41,060 nt of DNA from the NCBI GenBank assembly GCA_937958885.1, contig CALGMT010000024.1, positions 1 through 41,060 of the forward strand. The letters run 5' to 3'. The DNA is from an uncultured bacterium. Lineage in GTDB: Bacteria > Verrucomicrobiota > Kiritimatiellia > CAIVKH01. The position numbers and the translations under genes are program-made. Positions 16,025 through 23,403 of this stretch are shown here, one piece after another. How positions within the stretch are numbered: position 1 is the stretch's first letter; the number at the start of each line of letters is the position of its first letter. A model generated the notes under the pieces. The model searched no databases. It had not been told where the DNA came from and saw only the letters and a list, made by a program, of their open reading frames with translations.

Positions 16025-16824
16025 GGGGCGGGACGCTCTTCGGGCGTCAATTCGCCGCCGATGATGGAGGCGCCGCCGTCGACGTAGATCGTCTGGCCTG
16101 TAATTTTCTTCGAGAGCGGTCCGAGCAGGAAGGCGGCGGCGTTGGCGACTTCGGTTTTCTCTTCGTACACATTCCATGGCAGCGGGCTGATTTTCTGCCA
16201 AGTGCCCGCAAGCATGTCGAAGTGGGGGATCGAGGTTGCGGCCTTTGTGGCGACAGGTCCGGCGGATACCGCGTTGACGCGGATCAGGTCGCGTCCATGG
16301 CGGCGCGCGAGCGCGCGGACAATCGCTTCGAGGGCTGCCTTGTTGACGCCCATCCAGTTGTAGTGGGGGAACGCGAGGCGCGACTCGAAGGTGAGCGCAA
16401 CGACCGCGCCCCCGCCCTTCATGTGGGGATAGGCATGGCGGACGACGGAGGCGAGCGAGACCGCGCTGATGTGGAAGGCGGTTTTGATATCCTCGATCGC
16501 GTCGGTGTGGAACTCCGCGCCGAGGCAGGTCTTCGGATTTGCATAGCCAATGGAGTGAACGACGCCGGCGATCTCGCCGAGGCCGGCGAAGAAGGTCTTC
16601 AATTCATCCTCGATCGTCACGTCGCAGAAGCGGATGTCGAGCGCGGCGATTTGCTCGGGGGTGAGGTCCTTGCTGCGGTCGAAGAAGATGCGCTTCAGGC
16701 GCTCGTTTTGAACGGAGTAGACCACCTTGCCGCCGTGCTGTTCGATGACGCGTCCGATCGCGAACGCGATCGAATCGCTATTGAGCAATCCCATGACGAC
16801 GTATGTTTTACCGGCTTCAATCAT
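16021..16824 (-). CDS. fabI: Enoyl-ACP reductase (NADH), FabI/InhA type
   Basis: 267 residues from ATG 16824, with a perfect GGAGGT five bases upstream; longer in-frame extensions lack support. It reduces trans-2-enoyl-ACP in the last step of each type II fatty-acid synthesis cycle. The atypical SDR cofactor region is seen in GKTYVVMGLLNSDSIAFAIG. The active site is FPHYNWMGVNKAALE with Y155 and K162 (Y-x6-K). The upstream catalytic tyrosine of E. coli FabI (Tyr146) is absent; a phenylalanine (F146) stands there, as in mycobacterial InhA, whose YNWM context is also shared. The C-terminus ITGQTIYVDGGASIIG is typical. First gene of fabI-add-nikR. Confidence 0.93.
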   Translation of the reverse strand: MIEAGKTYVVMGLLNSDSIAFAIGRVIEQHGGKVVYSVQNERLKRIFFDRSKDLTPEQIAALDIRFCDVTIEDELKTFFAGLGEIAGVVHSIGYANPKTCLGAEFHTDAIEDIKTAFHISAVSLASVVRHAYPHMKGGGAVVALTFESRLAFPHYNWMGVNKAALEAIVRALARRHGRDLIRVNAVSAGPVATKAATSIPHFDMLAGTWQKISPLPWNVYEEKTEVANAAAFLLGPLSKKITGQTIYVDGGASIIGGELTPEERPAP

Positions 16825-16907
16825 TGCGGACCTCCAAATGCGTGCACGGGGAGACGGTCGCATACTCGCACCCGTCGTTTCAAGCTCGCCCTTTGGCCGA
16901 TGCCGCG

Positions 16908-16920
16908 CCATAATGGCATT
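16908..16920 (+). promoter_or_regulatory. Possible -10 element giving a leaderless pcm transcript
   Basis: CATAAT at 16908-16913 ends 7 bp before the pcm ATG, and no Shine-Dalgarno is visible before that ATG. The element lies in a short palindrome (ATAATG-g-CATTAT). A correctly spaced -35 is weak. The remaining bases of the 96-bp gap to fabI show no firm minus-strand promoter. Confidence 0.3.
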
Positions 16921-17679
16921 ATGAAACGTATCCTACTGTTGGGCGCACTGCTGTGCGCGGGAGGAATGGCCATGACTGCGAGCTGTCGCGCCGAGCCCGA
17001 CGCGCCGTCGGATGATGTCTTCGCGTCGTCGCGGAGTGCCATGGTTGCGCACCAGATAGCGGCGCGCGGGGTACGGGATCCGGCGGTTCTCGATGCGATG
17101 CGCGCGGTGCCGCGCCACCGGCTGGTGCCGGAAAATGTCCGCGCGTTCGCCTATGAGGATACGCCGCTGCCGATTGGGTGGGGGCAGACGATATCCCAGC
17201 CGTACATCGTGGCGCTGATGACAGAGTTGGCGCAAGTCAAGCCGGGGCATCGCGTGTTGGAAGTCGGAACGGGCTCCGGCTATCAAGCCGCCGTGCTGGC
17301 GCAAATGGGCGCGCAGGTGTGGACCATCGAGATCGTGGAGCCGCTCGCGGAACGCGCGCGCGTCGATCTGTTGGCGATCGGCTACACGAATATCCACGTC
17401 CGCGCGGGCGACGGTTATCTGGGTTGGCCGGAGGCCGCGCCGTTCGATTCGGTGCTGGTGACGGCGGGCGCCACGCATGTTCCGCAGCCGCTGGTGGACC
17501 AACTGAAGCCGGGCGGGCGGATGGTGATTCCGGTTGGGTCCACCCTTCAGAATCAATCGCTGCGGTTGCTGGTCAAACTGGAGGACGGGACGATTGAGGA
17601 GCGCGATGTGCTGCCGGTGCGTTTTGTTCCGCTCACGGGTGAACACGCGGAGCGAGGCGGTCCGAAGACGCCGGAGTAA
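16921..17679 (+). CDS. pcm: Protein-L-isoaspartate O-methyltransferase with export signal
   Basis: 252 residues from ATG 16921. It methylates isoaspartyl residues in damaged proteins with S-adenosylmethionine. The catalytic part has the family sequence GWGQTISQPYIVALMTE near residue 95, the SAM motif VLEVGTGSGYQAAVLA near 117, and the C-terminal LKPGGRMVIPVG. Unlike cytosolic Pcm it begins with a basic n-region and hydrophobic stretch, MKRILLLGALLCAGGMAMTAS followed by C, that reads as a signal peptide, possibly a weak lipobox. A start further downstream at an internal Met would remove it, but the N-terminal start fits best with the promoter and composition. Convergent with the SGNH hydrolase gene. 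Confidence 0.9.
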   Translation: MKRILLLGALLCAGGMAMTASCRAEPDAPSDDVFASSRSAMVAHQIAARGVRDPAVLDAMRAVPRHRLVPENVRAFAYEDTPLPIGWGQTISQPYIVALMTELAQVKPGHRVLEVGTGSGYQAAVLAQMGAQVWTIEIVEPLAERARVDLLAIGYTNIHVRAGDGYLGWPEAAPFDSVLVTAGATHVPQPLVDQLKPGGRMVIPVGSTLQNQSLRLLVKLEDGTIEERDVLPVRFVPLTGEHAERGGPKTPE

Positions 17680-17696
17680 CGATCGCATGCGCCACA

Positions 17697-17723
17697 CGCG
17701 TGCGCGCGCCGCGGGCGCACGCG
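17697..17723. terminator. GC-rich hairpin between convergent pcm and SGNH hydrolase genes
   Basis: CGCGTGCGC (17697-17705) and GCGCACGCG (17715-17723) are perfect 9-bp complements around a 9-nt loop, centred in the 50-bp gap between two convergent stop codons. There is no T run on either side, so it is a candidate bidirectional terminator or mRNA 3'-end stabiliser, not a textbook intrinsic terminator. Confidence 0.5.
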
Positions 17724-17729
17724 ATCCCG

Positions 17730-19409
17730 CTATCCGCCGCGCAGCGCTCGGACGACTTGAAGCGCCTGCGGATCGTTGGGACGAATTTTGAGTATTTCGA
17801 GCGCGGTGTTTCCCGCTTCTTGCCATCGGCGGGCTGCGGCATGCGATTGCAGGGTGAACGAGAGCCATTGATAGGCATCGTTCGTATTCGCCGGGACAAA
17901 TGAGGCCATTGCGGCGGCGGCATGCTCGATGCGCTGCATGTAGATGCAGACGCGAAAAATTTGCAGGCAGACGCCGAAGTCCGACGGGCGAATGGCGAGG
18001 CACTGCTGAAGCTTGCGTATTTTCGAGTCGAAATCGTCATCCGTGCCGCCCCACCGCCCTTCGCGGAAAAGCCGCACGAATGCATAATTGGCCTCCGCGC
18101 GCCGCAGAGTCTCTTCCGCTTCCGGATGCGCGCCTCCGGCGAGGCGAATCGCCTCCCGGGCGTGCCACGCGGCCTCGAAGACCTGGTCGTCGACCAAAAA
18201 CTCCCGCGCGAGCGCCAGGTGATAATCCGCAGAGGCGGCGATGGCGCGCACGCGCTCGGCGAGGTCGGGCGCAATGGCGCACGCGAGTTCGACAGCGAGA
18301 AGCTCCTCGGCGAATTCAAAGATGTGGATCGCGTCTCGCATAAATATGTCGATGGCGTCGCCGAATTCGCCGGCGGCCTTGCGCGCTTGAATCTCTTCCA
18401 GCACACGATACGCGTCAAAAAGCTCGGCATGCAGATGGCGCGCGGCGACGCGCTGCTGGATATCCACGTAGGCGCGATGCAGCGCGGCATATCGCGCCTC
18501 CGGTTCGGCGGGGAATCCGGCTTTTCGATAGGCGAGGGCCGCGGTGTCGGAGATAGCCGGCAGGGGGCGCCGCTGGGATGAGGGGCGGGTGAAGATCATC
18601 GTGCGCGCATGCGCGTCGCGGGTCATCCGGGCCATGTGCTCCAGGTTGCGCTCAAAGCGATCCGGCGCGACGCGGATGCGGGGCCACCGAACGTCGAGTC
18701 GTTCCAACAACAGACCCAACAGGTGATAGCCGCGGAGCGCGGCGACGCGCCTCGCGCGTGGAGCGCCATCGCCGGCGCCATGGAGCGGCACGAGGATGTC
18801 TTTTTCGTGATCGGCGTAGCCGTCGTCCGCGACGTTCGCGTCATTCCATCCGTGGTAGATGATCACGAGGTCGGGCTTGCGGGGGAGCCCCCAGCGCTCC
18901 AAGGCCATCACGCTTTGATGCGTGGAGTAGGAGGAGCATGCGATGTTGAGCATCTCGTAGCGGTTGACGCCCGCCGCGGCATTCAGCAGGCGGATGGTGC
19001 GTTCCGGATAGGGCCGATTGGCGCCGTGCGTGGTGGAGCCGCCCAGGAAAGCCACGCGGTATTTGCCGGGCTCCTTCTGAAACGGGATTTCGGGTTTGCG
19101 GAATCCATATCGATCCGTGTGCAATGTGTTCGGTTCGGAAATCCACAGGTAGCCCGGCGGCGCGAAGCTCGTCTGAATATAGTATTCGTAGGTTCCCGTA
19201 AATCCGGCCACCGTGGGCTTCCACAGGAGTTTCTGGCGCGGCGTGTGCCGGAAGCCGATCGCCCGCAGGGCGCCTTCGAGCGCGCCGAAAAATGCCAGTG
19301 TGACGACCGCGGCCAGCGCGATCCGCTTAGCGAAGTAAGCCGTCCGCGACGCGCGCGCCGCCGGAGGGGCGGGGGGCGCGGGGGTGGGGGCGGATCTTTG
19401 TTTTTTCAT
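17730..19409 (-). CDS. Membrane-anchored SGNH/GDSL-type hydrolase with helical C-terminal repeat region
   Basis: 559 residues. A Pro/Ala-rich cytoplasmic stretch is followed by one membrane helix (residues 28-48, IALAAVVTLAFFGALEGAL), so the enzyme faces the periplasm. SGNH blocks are seen: FLGGSTTHG with nucleophile S125, GWND with N189-D190, and D359-x-x-H362 as the Asp/His pair. Such enzymes hydrolyse or transfer O-acyl groups on lipids or glycans. The last 190 residues (from about 370) are alpha-helical and Ala/Arg-rich with TPR-like spacing, suggesting a protein-interaction module. The ATG at 19409 overlaps the stop of the preceding gene (ATGA). Last gene of a five-gene operon; substrate unknown. 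Confidence 0.82.
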   Translation of the reverse strand: MKKQRSAPTPAPPAPPAARASRTAYFAKRIALAAVVTLAFFGALEGALRAIGFRHTPRQKLLWKPTVAGFTGTYEYYIQTSFAPPGYLWISEPNTLHTDRYGFRKPEIPFQKEPGKYRVAFLGGSTTHGANRPYPERTIRLLNAAAGVNRYEMLNIACSSYSTHQSVMALERWGLPRKPDLVIIYHGWNDANVADDGYADHEKDILVPLHGAGDGAPRARRVAALRGYHLLGLLLERLDVRWPRIRVAPDRFERNLEHMARMTRDAHARTMIFTRPSSQRRPLPAISDTAALAYRKAGFPAEPEARYAALHRAYVDIQQRVAARHLHAELFDAYRVLEEIQARKAAGEFGDAIDIFMRDAIHIFEFAEELLAVELACAIAPDLAERVRAIAASADYHLALAREFLVDDQVFEAAWHAREAIRLAGGAHPEAEETLRRAEANYAFVRLFREGRWGGTDDDFDSKIRKLQQCLAIRPSDFGVCLQIFRVCIYMQRIEHAAAAMASFVPANTNDAYQWLSFTLQSHAAARRWQEAGNTALEILKIRPNDPQALQVVRALRGG

Positions 19410-19945
19410 GGGATGCGCTCGTTCTGGGGTTTGGAGTTGAAGATAAAACTGGAGATGCGCATCGCGGCGGCGAAGAAACGGCCCTTCGGCGTAAGCGACC
19501 AGCGCCCGCCATCCGCGCGAACAAAGCCCGCATCGCGCATACCCTCGAGCCGGCGGCGCACCATGTCGTCCACCGGATAATGCGCGAGCATCGCATCGAG
19601 TGTGGGCGGGCCGCCGGGGTGCTCCAGCAATTCAATCACCATGCGCAGGGTGACCGCGCGCTCGACGTGATAGAAGCATTCCACATAGCAGAAATAAAAC
19701 AGCACGTGCAGCAAAACCCCCATCCCGTATGCGGCCCCGGGATGTTCGATTCCCGCCAGGGCCGCGCGCCATTCGGGGTTGCGCCACAAAACAAATACGA
19801 TCGCCGGGACCAACGGCAGCGCCAGCAGAAACGCGCGCGTCATCGCGGGCATCCGATGCGGGGTGGGGCGGATGTGCATCGCCACAAGATGCAGAATCAC
19901 CCACGTCAGCGTGGCGACGAGCGCGGCTATGACGCCGATGGCCAT
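19406..19945 (-). CDS. Unrecognised membrane protein with C-terminal winged-helix-like domain (copy B)
   Basis: 179 residues from ATG 19945, one base after the upstream stop; a start at 19984 would overlap the upstream gene by 38 nt and is less likely. Three hydrophobic segments: residues 3-24, 35-55 and 70-93 (MGVLLHVLFYFCYVECFYHV). The cytoplasmic C-terminus (about 100-165) reads RMVIELLEHPGGPPTLDAML, then RRRLEGMRDAGFVRADGGRW and SLTPKGRFFAAA, a helix-helix-wing pattern like that of winged-helix proteins. The same order of segments, with recognisable residue matches, is seen in its upstream neighbour, so the two look like tandem paralogues. I do not know the family. No catalytic motif is visible. 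Confidence 0.7.
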   Translation of the reverse strand: MAIGVIAALVATLTWVILHLVAMHIRPTPHRMPAMTRAFLLALPLVPAIVFVLWRNPEWRAALAGIEHPGAAYGMGVLLHVLFYFCYVECFYHVERAVTLRMVIELLEHPGGPPTLDAMLAHYPVDDMVRRRLEGMRDAGFVRADGGRWSLTPKGRFFAAAMRISSFIFNSKPQNERIP

Positions 19946-19946
19946 G

Positions 19947-20477
19947 CTATCCGCCCCTGCCCAGGTTGAGAAAACGCTTGGCAAAGAGACCGATTTTCGC
20001 CGCGCGTACGCCGCGCGGCGTCAGGCGGCACACGCGCTGTTCATCCATGACGATGTATCCTTTGGAAATCAGGAACGGAATGCGCCATCCGTAAATCTTA
20101 TCCACGCCGTCGGTCCCGCGATACGCATTGACCAGGTCTTCTGTGGGGCGAGGTCCGTTGTGAAGCAGCAGCATAAGAGATGTCGAAAATCCGCCGTTGA
20201 ACGCAAAAAAATAGTCGATGAAACTGTGGATATTCAGCACGAGAATCAAGGCGCCGGTCGCCGCATCGACCCACACATGCGTGGCCTGCCACTCGGGCGG
20301 CAAAAAACCGAGATCGACGGGCAGCAGGACGTAGGCGGCGACGTACACGGGGATCGACAGTCCCATCATCGGAAAAAACAGCTTCCCGTGCCGTTTGACG
20401 CGGAGAACGTGGCAAAGGATCGCCCCGAGGGGAACGTACGCGGCAAACACGAACAGCGAAACCAGAAGACCTTTCAT
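19947..20477 (-). CDS. Unrecognised membrane protein with C-terminal winged-helix-like domain (copy A)
   Basis: 176 residues; the ATG at 20477 overlaps the stop of the kinase-like gene (ATGA). Hydrophobic segments at residues 3-24, 33-52 and 72-103 (GALILVLNIHSFIDYFFAFN). The tail has LMLLLHNGPRPTEDLVNAYRG, WRIPFLISKGYIVMDEQRV and CRLTPRGVRAAKIG, matching the layout of copy B: helix, recognition-like helix, wing and the shared LTP(K/R)G(R/V) motif. A membrane-tethered winged-helix could sense or bind a partner at the inner membrane, but this is speculation. The pair is wedged between a phosphotransferase-fold enzyme and an SGNH hydrolase. Confidence 0.7.
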   Translation of the reverse strand: MKGLLVSLFVFAAYVPLGAILCHVLRVKRHGKLFFPMMGLSIPVYVAAYVLLPVDLGFLPPEWQATHVWVDAATGALILVLNIHSFIDYFFAFNGGFSTSLMLLLHNGPRPTEDLVNAYRGTDGVDKIYGWRIPFLISKGYIVMDEQRVCRLTPRGVRAAKIGLFAKRFLNLGRGG

Positions 20478-21517
20478 GCGAAGACCTCCCGATGCACGTC
20501 TTCAAGACGCTGCGACAAGCGCTCGAGCTGAGCGGACCGGCGCTCGGCGACATTCATGTCGGGTTGCGCATATCCGCGGCGCGCGGAATCAACCGGCATG
20601 AACTCATTGAGCAAAATACAGCACCATTTGACGGCAAAAACGGGATAGAGCAAATGTGCGCGCGGGGCGAAACGTTCGATGGGGACGCCCGCCGTTTCCG
20701 CCATCGCGCATTCTACCGCCGCGTAACGCGATGTTGGCGGCGGCACGGCAGGCTGCAGGAAAAAGTCCGCAAGCGTCTTGGCCGGATCGTCCCATCCCGC
20801 GTATTCGAAATCGAAGAAGCATAGCGTTCCGTTCGCGCGACGCCGCGCATTGTGAAAACCGAAATCCGACGGCGACAGCGCCTGATTCGATCGAGGAACA
20901 GGTTGATCCGATTCCTGCGCAACCGCGCGAGCGAGGCGCTCGCGATAGGTTGCCCAGATCGGTATCAGGCGCGATTGAATCATTGCGCGGGCGCGGTCAC
21001 ATTCCGGGATGCCGGCCGGAATGCGATCGAGGCGTCGCACCCGGTCATCGACTAGCGCGACGTGGCCTGCAATGGTGTCTCGCATATCGGCGGCAAGGGG
21101 AAGCGACTGCGCGCTGGGGTCATCGCGATGCCGGTTCAGCTCGCGAAAAAAGGCGATCGCCTGATCCACGTCCGCTTCGTTGACGGCAGCAGGCGTCACA
21201 GATGATCCCTCGACAAATTCCATCAGCGCCAGCCCGGACGATTCGTCTGCCGCGAGGATGCGCGGCGTCCACGTCAATCCCCGACCCGCGCAGAAACGCA
21301 GGAAGGCGGTTTCCGATGCAAAGCGATCGCGCGCGTCGTCGGGATGCCGAAAGTAATGTTTGAGGAAGAAATGTTGCCCGCCCGCCGTCACGCGATAGGC
21401 GCGGTTGTTCCGTCCACCCGGTTGCGGGACGATGGAGATATCGCGGTTCGGACGGCCGGCGTTCGCCAGCAGGCGCCGGGTTGCTTGGAGCATGTCATGG
21501 AACGAAGCGGATTCCAT
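20474..21517 (-). CDS. Aminoglycoside-phosphotransferase (APH)-fold small-molecule kinase
   Basis: 347 residues from ATG 21517, directly adjoining the HAD gene stop. The APH/choline-kinase family phosphorylates hydroxyls of small molecules such as sugars, choline or aminoglycosides. Visible: a nucleotide-binding N-lobe (PQPGGRNNRAYRVTAGGQHFFLKHYF with the ATP lysine in FLKHY), hinge LMEFVEG, the catalytic loop LSPSDFGFHN with D218 and N223 (Ser replaces the common His two residues before the Asp) and the metal Asp D236 in FDFEYAGWDDPAKTLADF. It is unlikely to be a resistance determinant given its operon. Substrate unknown; the neighbouring HAD hydrolase could act on the same phospho-compound. 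Confidence 0.82.
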   Translation of the reverse strand: MESASFHDMLQATRRLLANAGRPNRDISIVPQPGGRNNRAYRVTAGGQHFFLKHYFRHPDDARDRFASETAFLRFCAGRGLTWTPRILAADESSGLALMEFVEGSSVTPAAVNEADVDQAIAFFRELNRHRDDPSAQSLPLAADMRDTIAGHVALVDDRVRRLDRIPAGIPECDRARAMIQSRLIPIWATYRERLARAVAQESDQPVPRSNQALSPSDFGFHNARRRANGTLCFFDFEYAGWDDPAKTLADFFLQPAVPPPTSRYAAVECAMAETAGVPIERFAPRAHLLYPVFAVKWCCILLNEFMPVDSARRGYAQPDMNVAERRSAQLERLSQRLEDVHREVFA

Positions 21518-22126
21518 CTAGCCCAACATCAACTGCTGTATGTGCTCCCAATCGTGCGCAATCAGCCAGCGTGGGTCGGCTGCCGCGCGCCGATCGGGAT
21601 CGAAAAGGATACGCCGCGTATGTTCGGGGAAGGCGGGCTCGGCGAGAAATTCCGGAAGATCGTCGATGAACCATTCGCACTGGAGGGCGGCAATTCGCGC
21701 GAGCTTGGCCTCTTTGGTCGGCTCGAGAAAGACCCGCTCGGGCCGCACCTGCCCGACGGCGGCGCCGACAAGTCCGTTCGATTCCAGCCAGGCGCGGGCG
21801 CATGCCTGCAGGTCGTAGGGCGGGCCTCGGAACGGGCGGGGCGTCTTGTGGCTCACGATGGCTGCGCTCGCGCCGCTCGCCTGGAGAGCCGCGATGCCCG
21901 TTTGAACATTCGGAAAGGGCTTTGCCTCGGCGAGGCCGGGGCCATACACGTAGCCCTGTAACAAGGTAAAGTCCTCGTCGCGTCCGGCCCGGCGGAGATA
22001 GTCGCGCACGTCGTCTTTCCCGAGCGGGACCGTCGCGGGGATCAAGCCGCGCGCCACCGCATGGCGATGAAACACGCCGCGGTAATCAATAATGGTGTTG
22101 TCGAGATCGATTCCGATGGTGCGCAT
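21518..22126 (-). CDS. HAD-superfamily hydrolase
   Basis: 202 residues. Motif I IGIDLDNTIID gives nucleophile D7 and acid D9; motif II is the Ser in AAIVSHKTPRP; motif III is the Lys of EPTKEAKLARI; motif IV is WFIDDLPEFL. The small cap, with RGVFHRHAVARGLIP after motif I, is of the C1 type. It is likely a phosphatase for a small phosphorylated metabolite. First gene of the minus-strand operon HAD, APH-like kinase, two membrane proteins, SGNH hydrolase. The 152-nt region upstream separates it from the divergent polysaccharide operon; I could not assign its promoter. Confidence 0.85.
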   Translation of the reverse strand: MRTIGIDLDNTIIDYRGVFHRHAVARGLIPATVPLGKDDVRDYLRRAGRDEDFTLLQGYVYGPGLAEAKPFPNVQTGIAALQASGASAAIVSHKTPRPFRGPPYDLQACARAWLESNGLVGAAVGQVRPERVFLEPTKEAKLARIAALQCEWFIDDLPEFLAEPAFPEHTRRILFDPDRRAAADPRWLIAHDWEHIQQLMLG

Positions 22127-22259
22127 GACTGTGGCGGTATCCCGCCCTGAAAACGCCGCGAGTGTAGGGGATTGTCCCGGTAAATCAACCGCCGGTGTGC
22201 CGCGCGCGCGCCTCCACCCCCCTCGCCGCGCGCGATTGCCCTTGCCAGACGTCTTGAGG

Positions 22260-22277
22260 TTTCATAAATTTGTGAAA
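22260..22277. promoter_or_regulatory. 18-bp palindrome abutting the GbsR-type regulator start, candidate autoregulatory operator
   Basis: TTTCATAAATTTGTGAAA is palindromic at eight of nine base pairs and ends one base before the ATG at 22279. It is AT-rich in very GC-rich surroundings. Binding of the encoded MarR/GbsR-type dimer here would block the promoter or early transcript of the operon. A -35-like TTGCCA (22242-22247) lies upstream; the -10 would fall inside the palindrome. Confidence 0.6.
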
Positions 22278-22278
22278 G

Positions 22279-22788
22279 ATGAAAACGATTGAACTGAATG
22301 CGGCGTCGGAGGCGCGGGAGCGGCTGGTCGAACTGGGCGGGCGCACGGCGCAGGACCTCGGACTCGGGCGGATCGCCGGACAACTGCTGGCGTACCTTTA
22401 TTTCCAGCCCGCGGAGTGCTCGCTCGACCAGATCGAGCAGGACCTCGGCTTGAGCAAAGCCGCCGTCAGCACGGCGGCGCGGCAATTGGAAGCGTTCGGT
22501 CTGATCCGCCAGGTCTGGAAGCGCGGCGATCGGCGCAACTATTACCGAACGGCCGACAACCTCGGCGTCGCGATGCAGCAGGGGTTGATGGCGCTCGTGC
22601 GCAGCAAGCTGGAAGCGGCCGGGGCGGAGATGGACGAGATTCGTTCGCTGATCGACGAGGCGCGCCGAGCGGAGCGCGACGCTTCTGATCTCGCCTTTCT
22701 GCACGACCGTCTCAAACGCGCGAATACGCTGCGCGAGCGGCTCGCCGCGCTGCTCAACAGCCGCATCGTAAAGTATCTCGTTCGTTAG
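22279..22788 (+). CDS. GbsR/MarR-type transcriptional regulator
   Basis: 169 residues. After a short N-terminal helix (ARERLVELGGRTAQDLGLGRIAG, the signature opening of the GbsR group) comes a winged helix: QLLAYLYF, then LDQIEQDLGLSKAAVSTAARQLEAFGLI with the recognition helix around SKAAVSTAARQL, and a wing WKRGDRRNYYRTA. The C-terminal half is a long coiled-coil-like dimerisation region. GbsR proteins are repressors that sense small molecules; here it heads an approximately 19-kb polysaccharide operon and probably controls it, including itself, via the palindrome at 22260-22277. Its stop carries the TAGGAG Shine-Dalgarno of cysC. Confidence 0.85.
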   Translation: MKTIELNAASEARERLVELGGRTAQDLGLGRIAGQLLAYLYFQPAECSLDQIEQDLGLSKAAVSTAARQLEAFGLIRQVWKRGDRRNYYRTADNLGVAMQQGLMALVRSKLEAAGAEMDEIRSLIDEARRAERDASDLAFLHDRLKRANTLRERLAALLNSRIVKYLVR

Positions 22789-22797
22789 GAGCATGCG

Positions 22798-23403
22798 ATG
22801 ACCCATAATCTTTTCAAATCCTCCTCGCTTGTGGATGCGGAGACGCGCCGCGGCGTGATGGGTCAGTCCGGCGCGGTGGTCTGGTTCACCGGCCTCTCGG
22901 GGTCCGGAAAATCCACTCTCGCAAAAGCGTTGGAGAAGGCGCTGATCGACCGACGCCATCCGGCCTTTCTGCTGGATGGCGACAACCTGCGGCACGGGTT
23001 GTGCCGGGATCTGGGGTTCGGCGCCTCGGATCGCGCTGAAAATGTCCGCCGCGCGGCGGCCGTCGCGGCGTTGATGGCCGACGCGGGCCTGCTCTGCGTC
23101 ACGGCCTTCATTTCCCCGCAGCGTGCGGCGCGCGAAACCGCGCGCGACTTGATCGGCCGAGATCGCTTTGTCGAGGTGTACGTCAGCACGCCGATCGAAA
23201 TCTGCGAGCAGCGCGATTGCAAGGGCCTCTACAAGCGGGCTCGCGCGGGCGAGGTGCGGGACTTCACGGGAATATCGGCCCCCTACGAACCGCCCGAGAA
23301 ACCCGACCTCGCGATCGATACGTCGCAGGTTTCCACCGCGCTCGCGCTGGAACAACTGATCGACGCGCTGCAGCGCCGGGGATTTTGGACGCCGGCGACA
23401 TGA
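22798..23403 (+). CDS. cysC: Adenylylsulfate (APS) kinase
   Basis: 201 residues. It phosphorylates APS to PAPS, the sulfate donor for sulfotransferases and for PAPS reductase. P-loop GLSGSGKST at 32-40; DGDNLRHGLCRDLGFGASDRAENVRRAA is the conserved APS-binding region; FISPQRAARE carries the serine of the reaction intermediate; GLYKRARAGEVRDFTGI is the lid; and YEPPEKPDL is the C-terminal signature. ATG 22798 with AGGAG six bases upstream. Its stop overlaps the Wzm start. No ATP sulfurylase or sulfotransferase lies in the window. Placement ahead of a polysaccharide exporter suggests that PAPS is made for a sulfated surface glycan. Confidence 0.95.
   Translation: MTHNLFKSSSLVDAETRRGVMGQSGAVVWFTGLSGSGKSTLAKALEKALIDRRHPAFLLDGDNLRHGLCRDLGFGASDRAENVRRAAAVAALMADAGLLCVTAFISPQRAARETARDLIGRDRFVEVYVSTPIEICEQRDCKGLYKRARAGEVRDFTGISAPYEPPEKPDLAIDTSQVSTALALEQLIDALQRRGFWTPAT

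Noticed and set aside
16222-16920. N-terminal extension of pcm by 233 codons
   Set aside because: The extension is antisense to fabI and lacks any domain; ATG 16921 begins a natural signal-peptide-like N-terminus.
20474-21517. Aminoglycoside resistance gene
   Set aside because: The APH fold is shared by many metabolic kinases; the gene is in a housekeeping-type operon with no mobile-element context.
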